Positions 57,501-63,927 of a DNA stretch of 64,000 bases are shown one piece after another. Below the pieces are notes generated by a model that saw nothing but the letters and a program-made list of their open reading frames with translations, was not told where the DNA came from and searched no databases. The stretch's first letter is position 1. Every line of letters begins with the position of its first letter. Origin of the DNA: Chondrosia reniformis (lineage: Eukaryota > Porifera > Demospongiae > Chondrillida > Chondrillidae); NCBI GenBank assembly GCA_947172415.1, contig OX359196.1, positions 3,722,501 through 3,786,500 of the forward strand, read 5' to 3'. The translations under genes and the position numbers were made by a program.

Positions 57501-59756
57501 AGTTAGTCTGCTTGTCAGTGACTCTCTGGCTTCCTCCCACCCAATTGAGTGGGCAATCTTAAGATGGTGAATGTCTATACATTGTTCACATCTCCCTTTC
57601 TGATCACTCACTTGTGTTCAGCCAGTCTGACCTTTAGAATACTTTATGTCTCCCCAACTTGAAGAAAACTTCTATAAAGAAGCAGCCTACAGCCAGTCCA
57701 TCAGTCGTTGAAGAAGACACTTTGAAACGTCTGATCTAGAAGAATATAAATCAACTACATATTTAGACATTCAAAAGGATCTACATAAGATGTACCACTC
57801 AAAAGATCATGACATAACCATCCACAAAGTAACAAAGAATATGCTTGGTGATACTCTTCATTTCAGTATGAAGCTGATGGATGTTTGTGTAAGGGCCTGC
57901 TTGAAATGCATTGTTGAAGGCATTTATAGCTGGAAGCAGAGAATTGCAGAAGCAGAAATAGAGCTTGATTTTATCACATACATTTGACTTTTGCACTCTA
58001 CTAGCTTTCTCATCATCTGGGTGACTTTCAGAGTATAACTTCAGTTCTGGCTACTTCTCAAGAATATATACAGTCACCTGCATTAGACACAGTAAAACAT
58101 ACGTAGGATATCTGTAGGTGATATTCACAGAGTTGCAGAATTCCTTCAGATATTTTTCACTTCCATCATGTGAAGGAGTGAATTAATTCTATTGTGCAGT
58201 GATTTAATACAGCAGCTTTTAATGAAATGTCTTCGCTTCTCACCAATTTAGTAAAATAGCCTCCAGTTAGGAATGATCAGTTGTGCTCTGCTACAAACTG
58301 CAAGAATAGTATTTCAGCTTGTTGCAATTGTAACTGCTGGTCATTCACCTCTTTCTGACTTTCTTTACTGTGTTACTTTGTCCAAAACCAAACCTATCAA
58401 AGATACATGTAAAGACTTATAGGACACTACTTGCGAATGATTTTGAGTTGAAAAATGTTTGATAACATCATTTGCTCAACCATGCAAGTGTAGGAATTCA
58501 CACCACACCGTACACTGCACACCTTGTGCTTTCTGCACCCTCCATGCCAGATAAGACCTTACAAGAAATAGTCTTTTCAACTGAAATGGTGATCTCTTGA
58601 TTATTCTTCAGACTTGATGTGACAATACACATTCTTTCTCTTCTTTACCAGCCCAGCTTCATCAGAACAATTAGCAGAATTGGATGATAAAAATATATAA
58701 GTAGGCATATGATCCCAGATAATACATTAATTTTACATCTAGAATGAAGCTATGTACTACTGTAGACATCACTACTTTGGCAGTTGCTGCTGTGCATATT
58801 GAAGGACTTAGCTTTTGATAAATCTATGGCTGTAGAAGCAGTTACCGAAGTGGGGAGGATAATGTTAGCAATTATCTAGTGAAACTGTTTTCATTTTGAT
58901 TCTTTTAACAAAGCTAGGTTAACATATTTATGAGCTAAACTAGGATGTACTATGCAAATATTCTGAATCGCCTCCTTTTTTCCTACATGGCTATCAAGCA
59001 TATACGTAAGAACCTACGGAATGTAATAGGCTAACACACAAAAGATTTATGAAACTTAGGACAAGCATATAGAGCTTTGGTAAAGGATAAAGTTATAGTT
59101 ACTGTACTTTCTCAATTGGGTCAAACAGTTTTAGGGATATCACCCTATTTTTCAACAGTGACCTTGAGGGTTTAGACTCTTGGGCCTTTATGTATGATTT
59201 TTCAGGATTTGGCATCTACAGAAGTAGATTATACTACTGTGATAGAAATAGTCAATGGGAGGTACACTCTATATTACACCCGACCAACCAAGTGACTAAA
59301 GTATGATCTTGGTTGGGAGACTGAAGCACTATTGACCAGCAACCAATGATTGCTTCCCAGTTATCCAATATGACAAAAATCTCATCAAAATACATTGTTT
59401 TGCCCTTATTACAGTTCGTGTGTGATATACATTTGGTGGTGCAATTCGGATGACTGAGTTAACTTATTTATCCACAGCAGTTGAAATAACTGTGGATTGA
59501 TAACAAGTGAAGATGGAGGCTACAGTCTATAGGAGAGACTGAGTGCTCACAGTGAAAAAAGCCCTTTGATGATTATTTCTATTTTATCATAGCCTTTGCA
59601 CTGGCTTAGTGCTTTTAAGTACTATACTATTTAAATTATTACTGTAGGTCTTATTGTTATTTCAAATGTTGATTGTTATTTTAGATCTCAAAAGGACCAA
59701 AACTGGATTCAGAGAACCTTCTTATAAGAGGCATTGAAGAAAAATTTCTCCATTAA
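21315..59756 (+). CDS. MCM10: MCM10 replication initiation factor, 16-exon gene model
   Basis: MCM10 binds ssDNA/dsDNA and the CMG helicase to start DNA replication in the nucleus. Model exons: 21315-21339, 21442-21555, 36869-37013, 46717-46879, 47038-47196, 49497-49636, 50275-50355, 50956-51213, 51282-51355, 52534-52721, 54490-54622, 54910-55016, 55167-55280, 55390-55541, 55848-55890, 59685-59756. All introns are GT..AG, all phases match and the total is 1968 nt = 655 aa plus stop, against about 875 aa in human. Seen: DPYSGLRMRNPL entry, internal OB-fold (WVTIGVLVEKL, SIWRLSDLS, LFLFGDAHKEHW), the CCCH zinc finger (VCKAIV, KRCHNF, CCDYHVHG), the Lys-rich ARNLVNHF region and a C-terminal zinc ribbon (VVQCFQCNY, RFFQCSDC, NPCTNCGSSNF) ending IRGIEEKFLH. 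Exons 3-16 are strong; exons 1-2 are inferred. Introns 2 (15.3 kb) and 3 (9.7 kb) are full of transposons. Confidence 0.85.
22094..25540 (-). pseudogene. CR1/L2-type ORF2: 2A-like leader, PHD, APE endonuclease, reverse transcriptase
   Basis: Frame opens at 25540; the better start is Met14 (25501, MAAWRFLRAYLWICLL). Order: hydrophobic leader (residues ~14-40); 2A-like GDIELNPGP (103-111); PHD-like C4HC3 finger (116-166; CTIC, CCDVC, THARC, WLCPAC); AP endonuclease (~215-430; FCHLNAQCLRN, ISETWLESD, GNMYRPPN, MGDLNIN, GSDHL); reverse transcriptase (~640-870; NNYRPVSVIPVLAKVFE, MIDLSKAFDTINHDLL, GVPQGSILGPLLF, LFADDTAIY); and a C-terminal domain (LDYCSVVWNS). An in-frame TAG at 22451-22453 interrupts the last 118 residues, which stay in the same frame (TSRELLRRTLGW). 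Apart from this stop the protein (~1148 codons) looks functional. The APE nicks DNA and the RT copies the RNA at the nick. Confidence 0.9.
25208..25234 (-). other. 2A-like ribosome-skipping motif
   Basis: Codons 103-111 read GDIELNPGP, matching the D-x-E-x-N-P-G-P core of 2A peptides preceded by a Leu-rich stretch (WLLLLSG). At such sites the Gly-Pro bond is not formed and two products arise from one frame. Here that would separate a ~97-residue hydrophobic leader protein from the PHD-APE-RT protein. 2A-like motifs are known in some invertebrate non-LTR elements. Confidence 0.8.
25522..25603. repeat. 41-bp tandem duplication at the LINE 5' end
   Basis: Two copies of a unit starting TTCGGATTGAACCAAACACC and ending GTGCTTA, at 25522-25562 and 25563-25603. 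Copy 1 overlaps the first codons upstream of Met14. Such repeats often mark LINE 5' ends. Confidence 0.85.
25710..26020. repeat. Repeat family RF1, copy 2, left part
   Basis: Same order as 14658-15078 (ACAAGTATTTCGAGTTTAAA, GTGGGGCTGCCGCCCC, GAGGACGCTTAAGTGTCCTG). It is interrupted after ATTATATATA by the giant palindrome; the remainder is at 28509-28557. Confidence 0.85.
26849..27561. repeat. Inner palindrome with the same CAGTGCAAGTTAC ends
   Basis: Nested within the giant palindrome: CAGTGCAAGTTACAAATTTA at 26849 and its complement ending at 27561. A third, innermost inverted pair, GGTAACTTGCACACAGGGAC (27251) / TGTCCCTTGTGTGCAAGTTA (27307), uses the same motif in opposite orientation. 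Confidence 0.85.
27732..27918. repeat. Local hairpin from an extra copy of a palindrome segment
   Basis: GAGCTACCGAATAAGCGAGT near 27732 pairs with ACTCGCTTATTCGGTAGCTC ending near 27918. The same segment also occurs at ~26600-26680, so this piece is present three times, which lengthens the right arm. Confidence 0.8.
28437..28474. repeat. (TATTA)n microsatellite in the right arm
   Basis: About six TATTA units, expanded only in the right arm of the palindrome; the left arm has the short form near 26055-26080. Confidence 0.85.
28509..28557. repeat. Repeat family RF1, copy 2, right part
   Basis: TATATATTTATCTTTCCGTAAC, GAGGCCGTA and GCAGCCCCTAAAAA match the 3' end of the uninterrupted copy at 14990-15076. 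Confidence 0.8.
28558..29680. other. No gene recognised (MCM10 intron 2)
   Basis: AT-rich. Sequence at 28690-28780 (TTTTCGTTATTCAGAGG, AGGAGGTTTTCGTTAAAGG) looks like pogo/Tigger-derived debris. Short open frames at 28889-29092 and 29314-29541 show no family I know. Confidence 0.45.
29690..29810. mobile_element. Pogo/Tigger-like MITE end
   Basis: Right terminus CCATTAACTGAGGGTTCGACTG followed by TA (29811-29812); its complement begins CAGTCGAACC, the usual style of pogo/Tigger ends. Repeated phrases (GGAGGTTTTCGTTATTGGGA) lie inside. The left end was not found with certainty. Confidence 0.5.
30413..31276 (+). mobile_element. Tigger-like deletion derivative (864 bp)
   Basis: Left end CAGTCAGACTGTACCTC after TA (30411-30412); right end GGATAAGCGAGGTCTGACTG followed by TA (31277-31278). 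It holds only the C-terminal part of a Tigger-type transposase. Confidence 0.7.
30818..31048 (+). pseudogene. Tigger-like transposase, C-terminal remnant
   Basis: Reads EFDEDEPDVDKELPPPLPTI, EADMACQLLSSFYENDVAKN, an in-frame TAA, then in the same frame KKLAVAKQRSITDFC and a stop. The acidic stretch followed by a helix and a short basic K-Q-x-x-I-x-D-F tail is typical for the end of Tigger-class proteins. The catalytic DDE core is absent. Confidence 0.6.
32173..33117 (+). pseudogene. RTE-type AP endonuclease, broken
   Basis: Frame 32173-32466 reads VQRFGTWNVCTLCGLGK and FSILAVAETHLTAEGEM (first APE motifs, with Glu of AETH). After frame changes come VVVVYAPTNQ and VVLADLKAS (degenerate GDFN motif). 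Frame 32731-33117 ends with DIDSDHHLEIMSVRLKLQ, the SDHHL motif. The nuclease would nick target DNA for priming; the copy is dead. Confidence 0.75.
33571..34743 (+). pseudogene. RTE-type reverse transcriptase, broken
   Basis: Frame 33571-33804 reads VSKLMNGKTAGSDEIVAELV (NGKAPGxD-type fingers motif). Then, in shifted frames, HKRDRKP, CGIALLSVPGKV and SQCGFHKG. Frame 34018-34743 has ITAYDSVNHDALIAIL (DSVNH palm motif), INEMYTNTGCQIRTTEG and, after loss of the QGDP..FADD part, VESFSYLGSELGKNAKVDGD and LLYRAETWAVTQ (thumb/C-terminal motifs). Loss of the active-site Asp box and many stops make it inactive. Confidence 0.78.
35105..36868. other. No gene recognised (end of MCM10 intron 2)
   Basis: AT-rich unique-looking sequence without coding motifs or clear repeats, up to the exon 3 acceptor at 36861-36868. 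Confidence 0.5.
36869..37013 (+). CDS. MCM10: MCM10 exon 3
   Basis: Acceptor GTACGTAG, then VEHLKKYQAAQ, a Ser/Thr-rich linker and TDPYSGLRMR, split in the Arg codon. The GLR-(I/M)-(R/K)-NP junction to exon 4 is the conserved entry to the MCM10 OB-fold core. Confidence 0.8.
38190..38660 (+). mobile_element. Penelope-like element C-terminus between inverted hammerhead-like repeats
   Basis: 38340-38500 encodes WSQARVVEREKNWYKRSIKE, then ALKIQQCQVRMNLDQGIILK and DWKPVF, the tail that follows the GIY-YIG domain in Penelope-like elements. On either side are inverted copies of one block: 38190-38290 (minus) and 38540-38660 (plus), with shared parts GTTTCTTCTTGCTGTCAGACG and its complement. Each block contains GAAGAAGACC..GGGTC, discussed as a hammerhead-like fold. 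Confidence 0.65.
38860..40650 (-). pseudogene. Unclassified non-LTR reverse transcriptase, broken
   Basis: Minus strand, read from high to low coordinates. 40645-40349 encodes LLKLDFKNAFNCLYCDNML and EGVQQGDLLGPLLF (RT palm and QGD motifs). 40287-39724 encodes GYRLLHLHLHDALCHLRPTF and LPIWYGGLGVPSA (thumb/C-terminal region). 39457-38999 encodes ECHLTWSPQ-like debris and WKHGWTLVWDATCQDTLAPS. The last motif recurs after the RT in a group of invertebrate elements I cannot name with certainty. The catalytic xADD box is not readable. Frames change several times, so the copy is dead. Confidence 0.65.
40708..40810 (+). repeat. Interspersed repeat RF2, copy 1
   Basis: TTGGATGAGGACACAAGG..CAGACAACTGTTTCTGGAAA..CATTAGTGACCCTGGGAAT. 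The same block occurs inverted at 42526-42630 and direct at 60522-60616. Confidence 0.7.
41024..41305 (-). pseudogene. hAT / DUF4371-like protein fragment
   Basis: Encodes LTQSLQKDNIDIVQDIKQVL, then KAVSTLQSL and a C-terminal DNRIKKQLE. The pattern LSR.LQ...D...A...V......L..L is seen in the middle domain of hAT-derived ZMYM/DUF4371 proteins. There is no catalytic motif in this short stretch, so the call is weak. Confidence 0.4.
41790..41816. repeat. (ACCA)n simple repeat
   Basis: Six ACCA units in a row, then ACGA. Confidence 0.85.
41875..42235 (+). pseudogene. Penelope-like reverse transcriptase fragment
   Basis: VWLLYVDEMC (the Y-V-D-D active-site box with the second Asp changed to Glu), then after frame changes LLHFLENL, SMDEETLGKLPFLDVLVRR and SCHRKPSHTDSYVNFKSNHH. 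The order (YVDD, then F.ME.E..G.LPFLDV, then VYRKPTHTDRYL) is diagnostic for Penelope-like elements. No GIY-YIG domain follows directly; a related C-terminus is at 38340-38500. Confidence 0.75.
42526..42630 (-). repeat. Interspersed repeat RF2, copy 2
   Basis: Plus strand CACTGATGAAGGGTGGAATT, CCCAGAAACGGCTGTCTGAC and TCCTCATCCAAAAG; complement of the blocks at 40708 and 60522. Confidence 0.7.
42640..43455. other. No gene recognised
   Basis: AT-rich. An open frame at 43090-43383 lies just before the YqaJ remnant and in the same orientation; it could be its N-terminal debris, but I see no domain. Confidence 0.4.
43460..44346 (+). pseudogene. YqaJ-like nuclease plus PHD finger (ISL2EU/IS4EU-type second gene)
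   Basis: 43462-43809 reads NPAPSLIRGFPQINQRDLSD, then VPAIKLGRDIESIAAVEC, the PAIxxGRxxE motif of YqaJ-type exonucleases. After a stop and frame changes come LEVKCPYKY (catalytic E-x-K) and SYYMLVQGQMLILEKACYDF (the conserved YYxQxQGQM motif), then TAG. 44160-44346 encodes a degenerate PHD finger: VFCYCQ, GCDN, KLWFCPECL; the central His/Cys pair is damaged. YqaJ nucleases with a PHD tail occur in invertebrate DNA transposons. Convergent with the transposase remnant on the minus strand right behind it. Confidence 0.75.
44400..45180 (-). pseudogene. DDE_4 transposase (ISL2EU/IS4EU-like), broken
   Basis: Read from 45180 downwards in shifting frames: NYYAGIE; LTTRFGIQSS; TSFTDGLMHEHSLVHSNSMA; QCIIDCIEISIERLTNLDAR (first catalytic Asp in IIDC) with AKTFSNYKT; ILLDPGDVVLADRGLTISDD (second catalytic Asp in ADRG); and IEHALGLLKNKCTILHWTLP (third-acid region). 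This series matches the DDE_4 family found in IS4EU/ISL2EU and Harbinger-like elements. Many indels; inactive. Confidence 0.75.
45716..45812. repeat. Repeat family RF3, copy in MCM10 intron 3
   Basis: TATCAGAGAGTGCTGTATTC, CTCTGAGTAGGAGTGGCATA, then a hairpin TATGTTTGGGTG / CACCCAAACATA. Related copies are at 15263-15305 and 47748-47793. Confidence 0.6.
46341..46380 (-). ncRNA. Hammerhead-ribozyme-like motif (best copy)
   Basis: Minus strand: stem I strand TTCAG, core CTGAGGA, one extra A, stem II GGTCT-AC-AGACC, core GAAA, C, GTT, stem I strand CTGAA. All three helix positions fit the hammerhead layout, except for the extra A after the CUGANGA core and a stem III with no loop. Related, more damaged copies flank Penelope-like remnants in this window. 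Confidence 0.45.
46717..47196 (+). CDS. MCM10: MCM10 exons 4-5: OB-fold core
   Basis: Exons 46717-46879 and 47038-47196. Key signatures: KMTGRKMVKLSKI, NWVTIGVLVEKLPP, KMYSIWRLSDL, VLTLFLFGDAHKEHW and GYIIAILNPD. This is the ssDNA-binding OB fold that also contacts Pol-alpha and PCNA in studied homologues. Confidence 0.92.
47748..47793. repeat. Repeat family RF3, copy in MCM10 intron 5
   Basis: TATCAGAGAGTGTGGCAGTA and TTCTAAGTACAGTTGGCATA; compare 45716 and 15263. Confidence 0.55.
47800..49180. other. No gene recognised (MCM10 intron 5)
   Basis: AT-rich intron sequence with ACGTAC-rich stretches; no coding motifs seen. Confidence 0.5.
49180..49320. repeat. Penelope-terminal-like hairpin repeat
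   Basis: CAGTTGGTTCTTTTAGAGA pairs with TCTCTAAAGGAACCAACTG around TTGCTGAAGAAGACTTCCAG. A degenerate copy of the GAAGAAGACC family. Confidence 0.6.
49497..50355 (+). CDS. MCM10: MCM10 exons 6-7: CCCH zinc finger
   Basis: Exons 49497-49636 and 50275-50355. Reads INHPNKLMQLGISEDYTVCK, RCHNFASL and GGCCDYHVHGVYKSI. The three Cys and one His of the internal zinc finger are all present; the finger packs on the OB fold to bind DNA. Confidence 0.9.
50956..51355 (+). CDS. MCM10: MCM10 exons 8-9: linker and ARNL region
   Basis: Exons 50956-51213 and 51282-51355: a basic, Ser-rich linker (ERVFYQGQSLPGAFLSNG), then QLNCAGARNLVNHFKKNERK. Without exon 9 (74 nt) exon 10 would be out of frame, which confirms it. 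Confidence 0.82.
51411..51458 (-). repeat. RF1-like terminal fragment
   Basis: The complement reads CAAGTATTTTGAGTTTAAAA, then CTCTTGAGGCGCC, like the start of RF1 (14658). A second fragment at 51762-51809 has the same orientation. Confidence 0.55.
51762..51809 (-). repeat. RF1-like terminal fragment
   Basis: The complement reads ACAAGTATTGTGAGTATAAA and TTATGGGGCACCTGGTGCCC; direct repeat of 51411-51458. Confidence 0.55.
52534..55016 (+). CDS. MCM10: MCM10 exons 10-12: linker
   Basis: Exons 52534-52721, 54490-54622 and 54910-55016. Reads FDLTPEVSANKVLKYQESMM, AKILHQVQKIGQIKNERKS and KKTKFNPDEKDMQAIINAKS. Charged helical region between the core and the C-terminal domain; frame-consistent throughout. 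Confidence 0.8.
53240..53273 (-). repeat. GAAGACC..GGTC hammerhead-like family copy
   Basis: Plus strand CTGACGTTTCGACCATGGGG, then GTCTTCTTTAGTGA. Core bases are partly changed (CTAAAGA) and stem I does not pair. Confidence 0.5.
53485..53981. mobile_element. MITE-like element with GTCTAGCAA ends
   Basis: GTCTAGCAATATTATCAATTT at 53530 is inverted at 53950-53980 (AAATTGACAATACTTGCTAGAC); a smaller hairpin, CTAGACCC..GGGTCTAG, precedes it. A 109-codon open frame inside (minus) has no recognised motif. Confidence 0.55.
55167..59756 (+). CDS. MCM10: MCM10 exons 13-16: C-terminal zinc domain
   Basis: Exons 55167-55280, 55390-55541, 55848-55890 and 59685-59756. Reads ERKEALEEKLNSITEIKVLV, CFQCNYVAEHVSSLCIKENH, FRTVKRFFQCSDC, NPCTNCGSSNFKKCGMGK and ISKGPKLDSENLLIRG. 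The last exon encodes the conserved terminal K.GPK.....L..RG.E.KFL tail and the TAA stop. No AATAAA is seen close behind the stop. Confidence 0.88.
55891..56639. other. No gene recognised (MCM10 intron 15, first part)
   Basis: AT-rich sequence after exon 15, without coding motifs. Confidence 0.5.
56640..56745 (-). repeat. Penelope-terminal repeat, direct copy of 57225-57310
   Basis: TTGGATGTTTCGATCCTGAG, GGTCTGTTTTCTTCAGCGAC, TGATGGGCTGGTTGTAGGCT and GCTTCTTTTACAGAAGACTC; about 95% like 57225-57310. Confidence 0.75.
57180..57790 (-). mobile_element. Penelope-like C-terminal remnant between inverted terminal repeats
   Basis: Left block 57180-57310 and right block 57650-57790 are inverted copies (e.g. 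CAGTGACTGATGGGCTGG left; CCAGTCCATCAGTCGTTG right). Between them the minus strand reads, in shifted frames, IAHSIGWEEARES, then EAIRIQNCQVRKTLDQGLIL, matching the Penelope-like C-terminus seen at 38340-38500. Same architecture as 38190-38660. Confidence 0.6.
57791..59684. other. No gene recognised (MCM10 intron 15, last part)
   Basis: AT-rich. A 65-codon open frame at 57790-57987 shows no known family. Nothing else supported before the last exon. Confidence 0.5.
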
Positions 59757-62021
59757 CTCTGTAACATTTACTGTACATTTGCTAGTTATTGTGATACATT
59801 TGTAGATACATTCTTAGATTCATCTTCAGTCTTATGATTTTTTTATTTTGGATGGATTGTATAATCATTAATGAGTATTACAGCCTAATTGGCCAAAATA
59901 TAGCAACTGCTAAAGATCAAACCTTTCTTTTCTACTTTAGCTCTGTGTACAAGGTACTATATATGTACTTTAACTATCTTAGCTACAGGAAGACAGTCAA
60001 GTAGAAACAAATGCTAATTAGCAATCCTTGTGGTGGTGGCATCTGATTGTTATTTGTTAGAGCATAGTGTAAATAGAATAAGTCTCATATTTTTGATAGC
60101 TAAGAATTATTACTAAGTGTGGGTGGATGCTAAGTCTATACATCTACAACTACAATTATAGGATGATACACTTTTCAGTGGCTTTGATAAGGTTTTGTTA
60201 GTACGTACCTATGTAGGTATATATTTAGTGTTTAATATATTAGAATCATTGCCACTATGACTAAACTATATAACCCTTTATGACTTTACAGCTTATGTAT
60301 GCTTTACCAATGAAACTTTAAACTTGTAGATGTAGATTAGAGGAACAGTCAGTTTAATTTCTAGAGTGACCATACCCACTTTTCTATCCCGTAAAAGTTA
60401 CTCTAGAGTCTTTAGACTTTTTTGTAAACTTAGTACAGGTGAATAATCTAACACCATTTTTCAACATTCTACAACACTATTCTGGAGTAAACACTTTATA
60501 GGGAACTGGAGCTAGTGAGAATTTTGGATGAGGATATATACAAGAGTCTTCTACTATTTCGTCTCCACTGGGCCAGACAGTTGCTGAAAATTCCATCCTT
60601 CCTCAATGAACTGGGGTATCTTTTTATAATGTGTACTTTATGGTACAATCAAAATATAACTATCCACTAAACCTATTGTTGTATGTATGAGATACATAGG
60701 TACGTATGTGTCCTCTTTTTACGAGTTACCAGTTTCTTCATCTAATGTATTATAATGACGGTGGTGGTGGATTCAGGGGGCTATTGGTGCTAAAGCATCC
60801 CCCTCTGAGTTTGAGTTTGTAGTAGCCATATTCCAACTTTTGATCCTTCGCTGTCACACTCCTGTTACATACATTGAATATTTATAGAGCATCACTGAAT
60901 CTTATTTTAGGAAGGATGGTCCTATTAGACAGATGCATGCATAAACCATATGAATATCTAGGTCTTAGCTTAATTTAAATGTACGTACATGTCTATTAGA
61001 TGAAAGATGTATCAGGGACAGATCTATGTAGAATTATTCTTATTTCATGTCTTGACTAATAGTTTAACTTAGCAGATGATAGATAATACACAGTATAGTA
61101 GAGCTTGATGTTAGCTGGACAGTTTTTATATACTCATTTTGCTATCATAATGTAGAACAGCTAACTAGTATCTTAGTACTTGTGTTACCTATGTATGTAT
61201 CCTGAAGCTATAACTCTTAAGAACGGAAAATTATCTCATGCTTGTGGTACTATAAACAGACAAACTGACTGCATTAGGAAACCATTTATGAATCAATAAA
61301 ATTGCTTACTGCCAAATATGAAAGTTTTGAATTTTGGAAACCATACAGGTTTTGTTTAAGGTCATGTAAAGTTTGTTATATGTAAGTGATCAATGCCTGC
61401 TAATCAATTTTATGTAATATTCTAAGGGTAACTGAAAATAACTTATGAATGCTAATGCTGTATGCTTCATATCTATATAGTTAGTCTGTAGATGCTTTAT
61501 CGTTTTTTAATTAAGTATACTGTATATTCACATAACAGTCACTTTTTCATACGTATATGTATGCCGTGACATTGTACACATACGTATATATATGAAAATG
61601 TACCATGCATGTAAATGTATATATGTACCTAGCTATTACTGTACAGCATATGCAAGTACGAGTATTGCCTGTCATTTCCTTATATCCTTGATTTTAATAT
61701 CATTTTTATATGCAGGTACAATATATTTTCTAGCAGAGAATGAAAAATCATATTATTTAAATGAGTTCATTTTGATGGGGTGTTTTCACTCCTCTGGGAA
61801 ACCAAACAATGTGGCATACTAATAATTCCTATGTGAAGCCTTATACTGTATCACAGAGTTTCAGTCATTCTTAAGGCATCCTTATATATAATTTCCAGCA
61901 CACAATATTATAGTAGTTCAGTAGATACTTGGTATATACGTATGTAATTAGTCCTGGCTTCTCCAACTGTATTGTATTTGAAAATCTGTGGAGAGACTGG
62001 CTTTGTAGCATTTTAGTTGAA
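59757..62021. other. Intergenic region between MCM10 and the M8 peptidase gene
   Basis: About 2.3 kb, AT-rich, with many TACGTA and CATGCA words. Contains one RF2 repeat copy at 60522-60616. No coding motif or clear promoter element recognised. Confidence 0.5.
60522..60616 (+). repeat. Interspersed repeat RF2, copy 3
   Basis: TTTGGATGAGGATATATACA, TCTCCACTGGGCCAGACAGT and GAAAATTCCATCCTTCCTCA; direct relative of 40708-40810. Confidence 0.65.
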
Positions 62022-63927
62022 ATGTGTTTTACAGCAGTTATTTTAATTTGGATTTTGGTACTCAGCCAAAGTAGTATCTCTGTCCCACTGACTGACCACT
62101 TTCAAGGATTTGAAGGTGTTCCTCCTCCTTTAGTACCTTATAGAAGTGTAAGTGACAATAAAATGGTGATTATGCAACCAAAGCTTTCCTTGTCATAGCT
62201 CTTCATTATGCATTCATTTCCTTATGTAGGTTCCTGAAGATACTCTTGGCCAAACAGACATTAGCAGATGGGAAAATATTCGATTAAAGTTTTTTTCTGA
62301 CAGTACTTTTCAAAGGTCTGCCATTAACAAATTTATTAAGGAAAAGACAATGAAAGTCAATTCCTGTCTTATAACCATTAGCTAAATATCTTCATATGTG
62401 ACTGTAAGATAACCCTGCTATGTACATATGAAATGATAAAAGGTTGGCTTCAAACGTTATATGTCATGCCATGACATTTCCCTACTACATAAATGAATGT
62501 GAAACCTTTTCGTTAATGGAAATAATCCTCCAATAGATTTACCTTTTAAGAGCCATTGTTACCATAAGTTGCAAGATAAATTATGTATTTATATATGCAT
62601 ACATACATATATAAGAAGTACATATACGTACGTAGTACGTATATAATCAGACATTCTGGTTATAGTTATACCTTTTATTGCTATGTAGTCTTTCAAGTAT
62701 TGAAAAGAAAATGATTGAGGTACAGAAATAAGCATGCTGACTATGGATATGTGCACTTTACTGAAAGTTTTCAGATGTACAATTGATGTTATGGCTCCCT
62801 AGCTGTCCATGTTTACATAAATACATTCTCTCCATTTCTTACAGACTGTATTAGTGCCTGCAGCTGTGGATTGGCTTTGGAATGCCATAAAGGTTCACCC
62901 AATCACTACTCCATTGTATTTTGCTAAGTATGTTAAAGGGCTCCTTGTTTTTCTGCACTAATATAATGTGAATAAATTACATTGTGGGCACTTGTATATC
63001 CTTTTTAAATGGCTGCTTTTTGTGGGCTATAATGTATGATGTACATATATTGGATATTACCTACAAAGTGATTAGTGATTTCATCTTAGAACTGTATTTG
63101 CTCTCATGAAAATTGTTTAGGTTACTTCATTTCTTCAGTTGTAACTTCACATTGACCCTAAGTGAAGTTGTAATGTAGCAATGATATGATTAATCTCTTT
63201 AGGTCATGTAAATCACCATTTCAGTATTTGATCAAAAGTGTGAGGTATTGTGATGGTGGGTGTGCAGAGAATACTAAGTGTGGTCCTAGCACAATACCTG
63301 AAGAACACTTAGAAGTAAGTTGGTTTATTCTTCTCCTTAAGTGTTTTGTAATTGAAATTCCAAAGTAAATTTTGTGAGCGTGGGAAGTACCTGTTTCATT
63401 GTTGGAATGTGGGAAACTGCTCTCCCTCACTGTACATTCTTTACTACACCTCTTGATATCTAGGGATGTAAGGTATGTGCTAGGAATGGGAAGTGTAAGA
63501 AGACAACCAGTCCCAGTAATGGTGGAGTTAGGGAAACGGATTTCATCATTTATATGTCTATCAGTGATAATGTAAACTGTGAGTCATTTTAACTTACATT
63601 AGTACTTAATTAAGATCACACCAATTATATACATATTGTAAACATATGTGTATCACTTTTAGATAGAATTTTAAAAGTAGTGTGTTGCAATTTAACTTTC
63701 TAGGTGCACCACTTGCTATAGGAGGCCACTGTCAGCAAGAAGTAGTGTTTAACAGGTTAAAAGGAGAACTAATCCTAACATATACCTATTTAGTGTGTTA
63801 CTACTTCTTTAGACCTATTGCTGGTTATCTGAGTTTCTGCAAGCATAGCCTAATGGATCTGGTTTCCAATAAACAGAATACGGACAAGGCTATCCATACC
63901 ATCCTTCATGAAATCATTCATGCCCTA
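62022..63927 (+). CDS. LMLN: Leishmanolysin-like metalloprotease (peptidase M8), 5' half, runs off the window
   Basis: Exons 62022-62147, 62230-62315, 62689-62719, 62845-62927, 63203-63314, 63464-63578, 63704-63755 and 63813-63927. All GT..AG, phases match, 720 nt = 240 codons without stop. Residues 1-20 (CFTAVILIWILVLSQSSIS) look like a signal peptide; an upstream in-frame ATG at 61929 is less likely. The proregion includes VPAAVDWLWNAIKVHP; the Cys-rich segment has YCDGGCAENTKCG and GCKVCARNGKCKK; then NVNCAPLAIGGHCQQ, RPIAGYLSFC and the zinc motif HEIIHAL, after which a GTTAGT donor follows. The family (leishmanolysin/invadolysin) is a zinc endopeptidase, secreted or membrane-linked. The third zinc His and the C-terminal domain lie beyond 64000. 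Confidence 0.88.
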
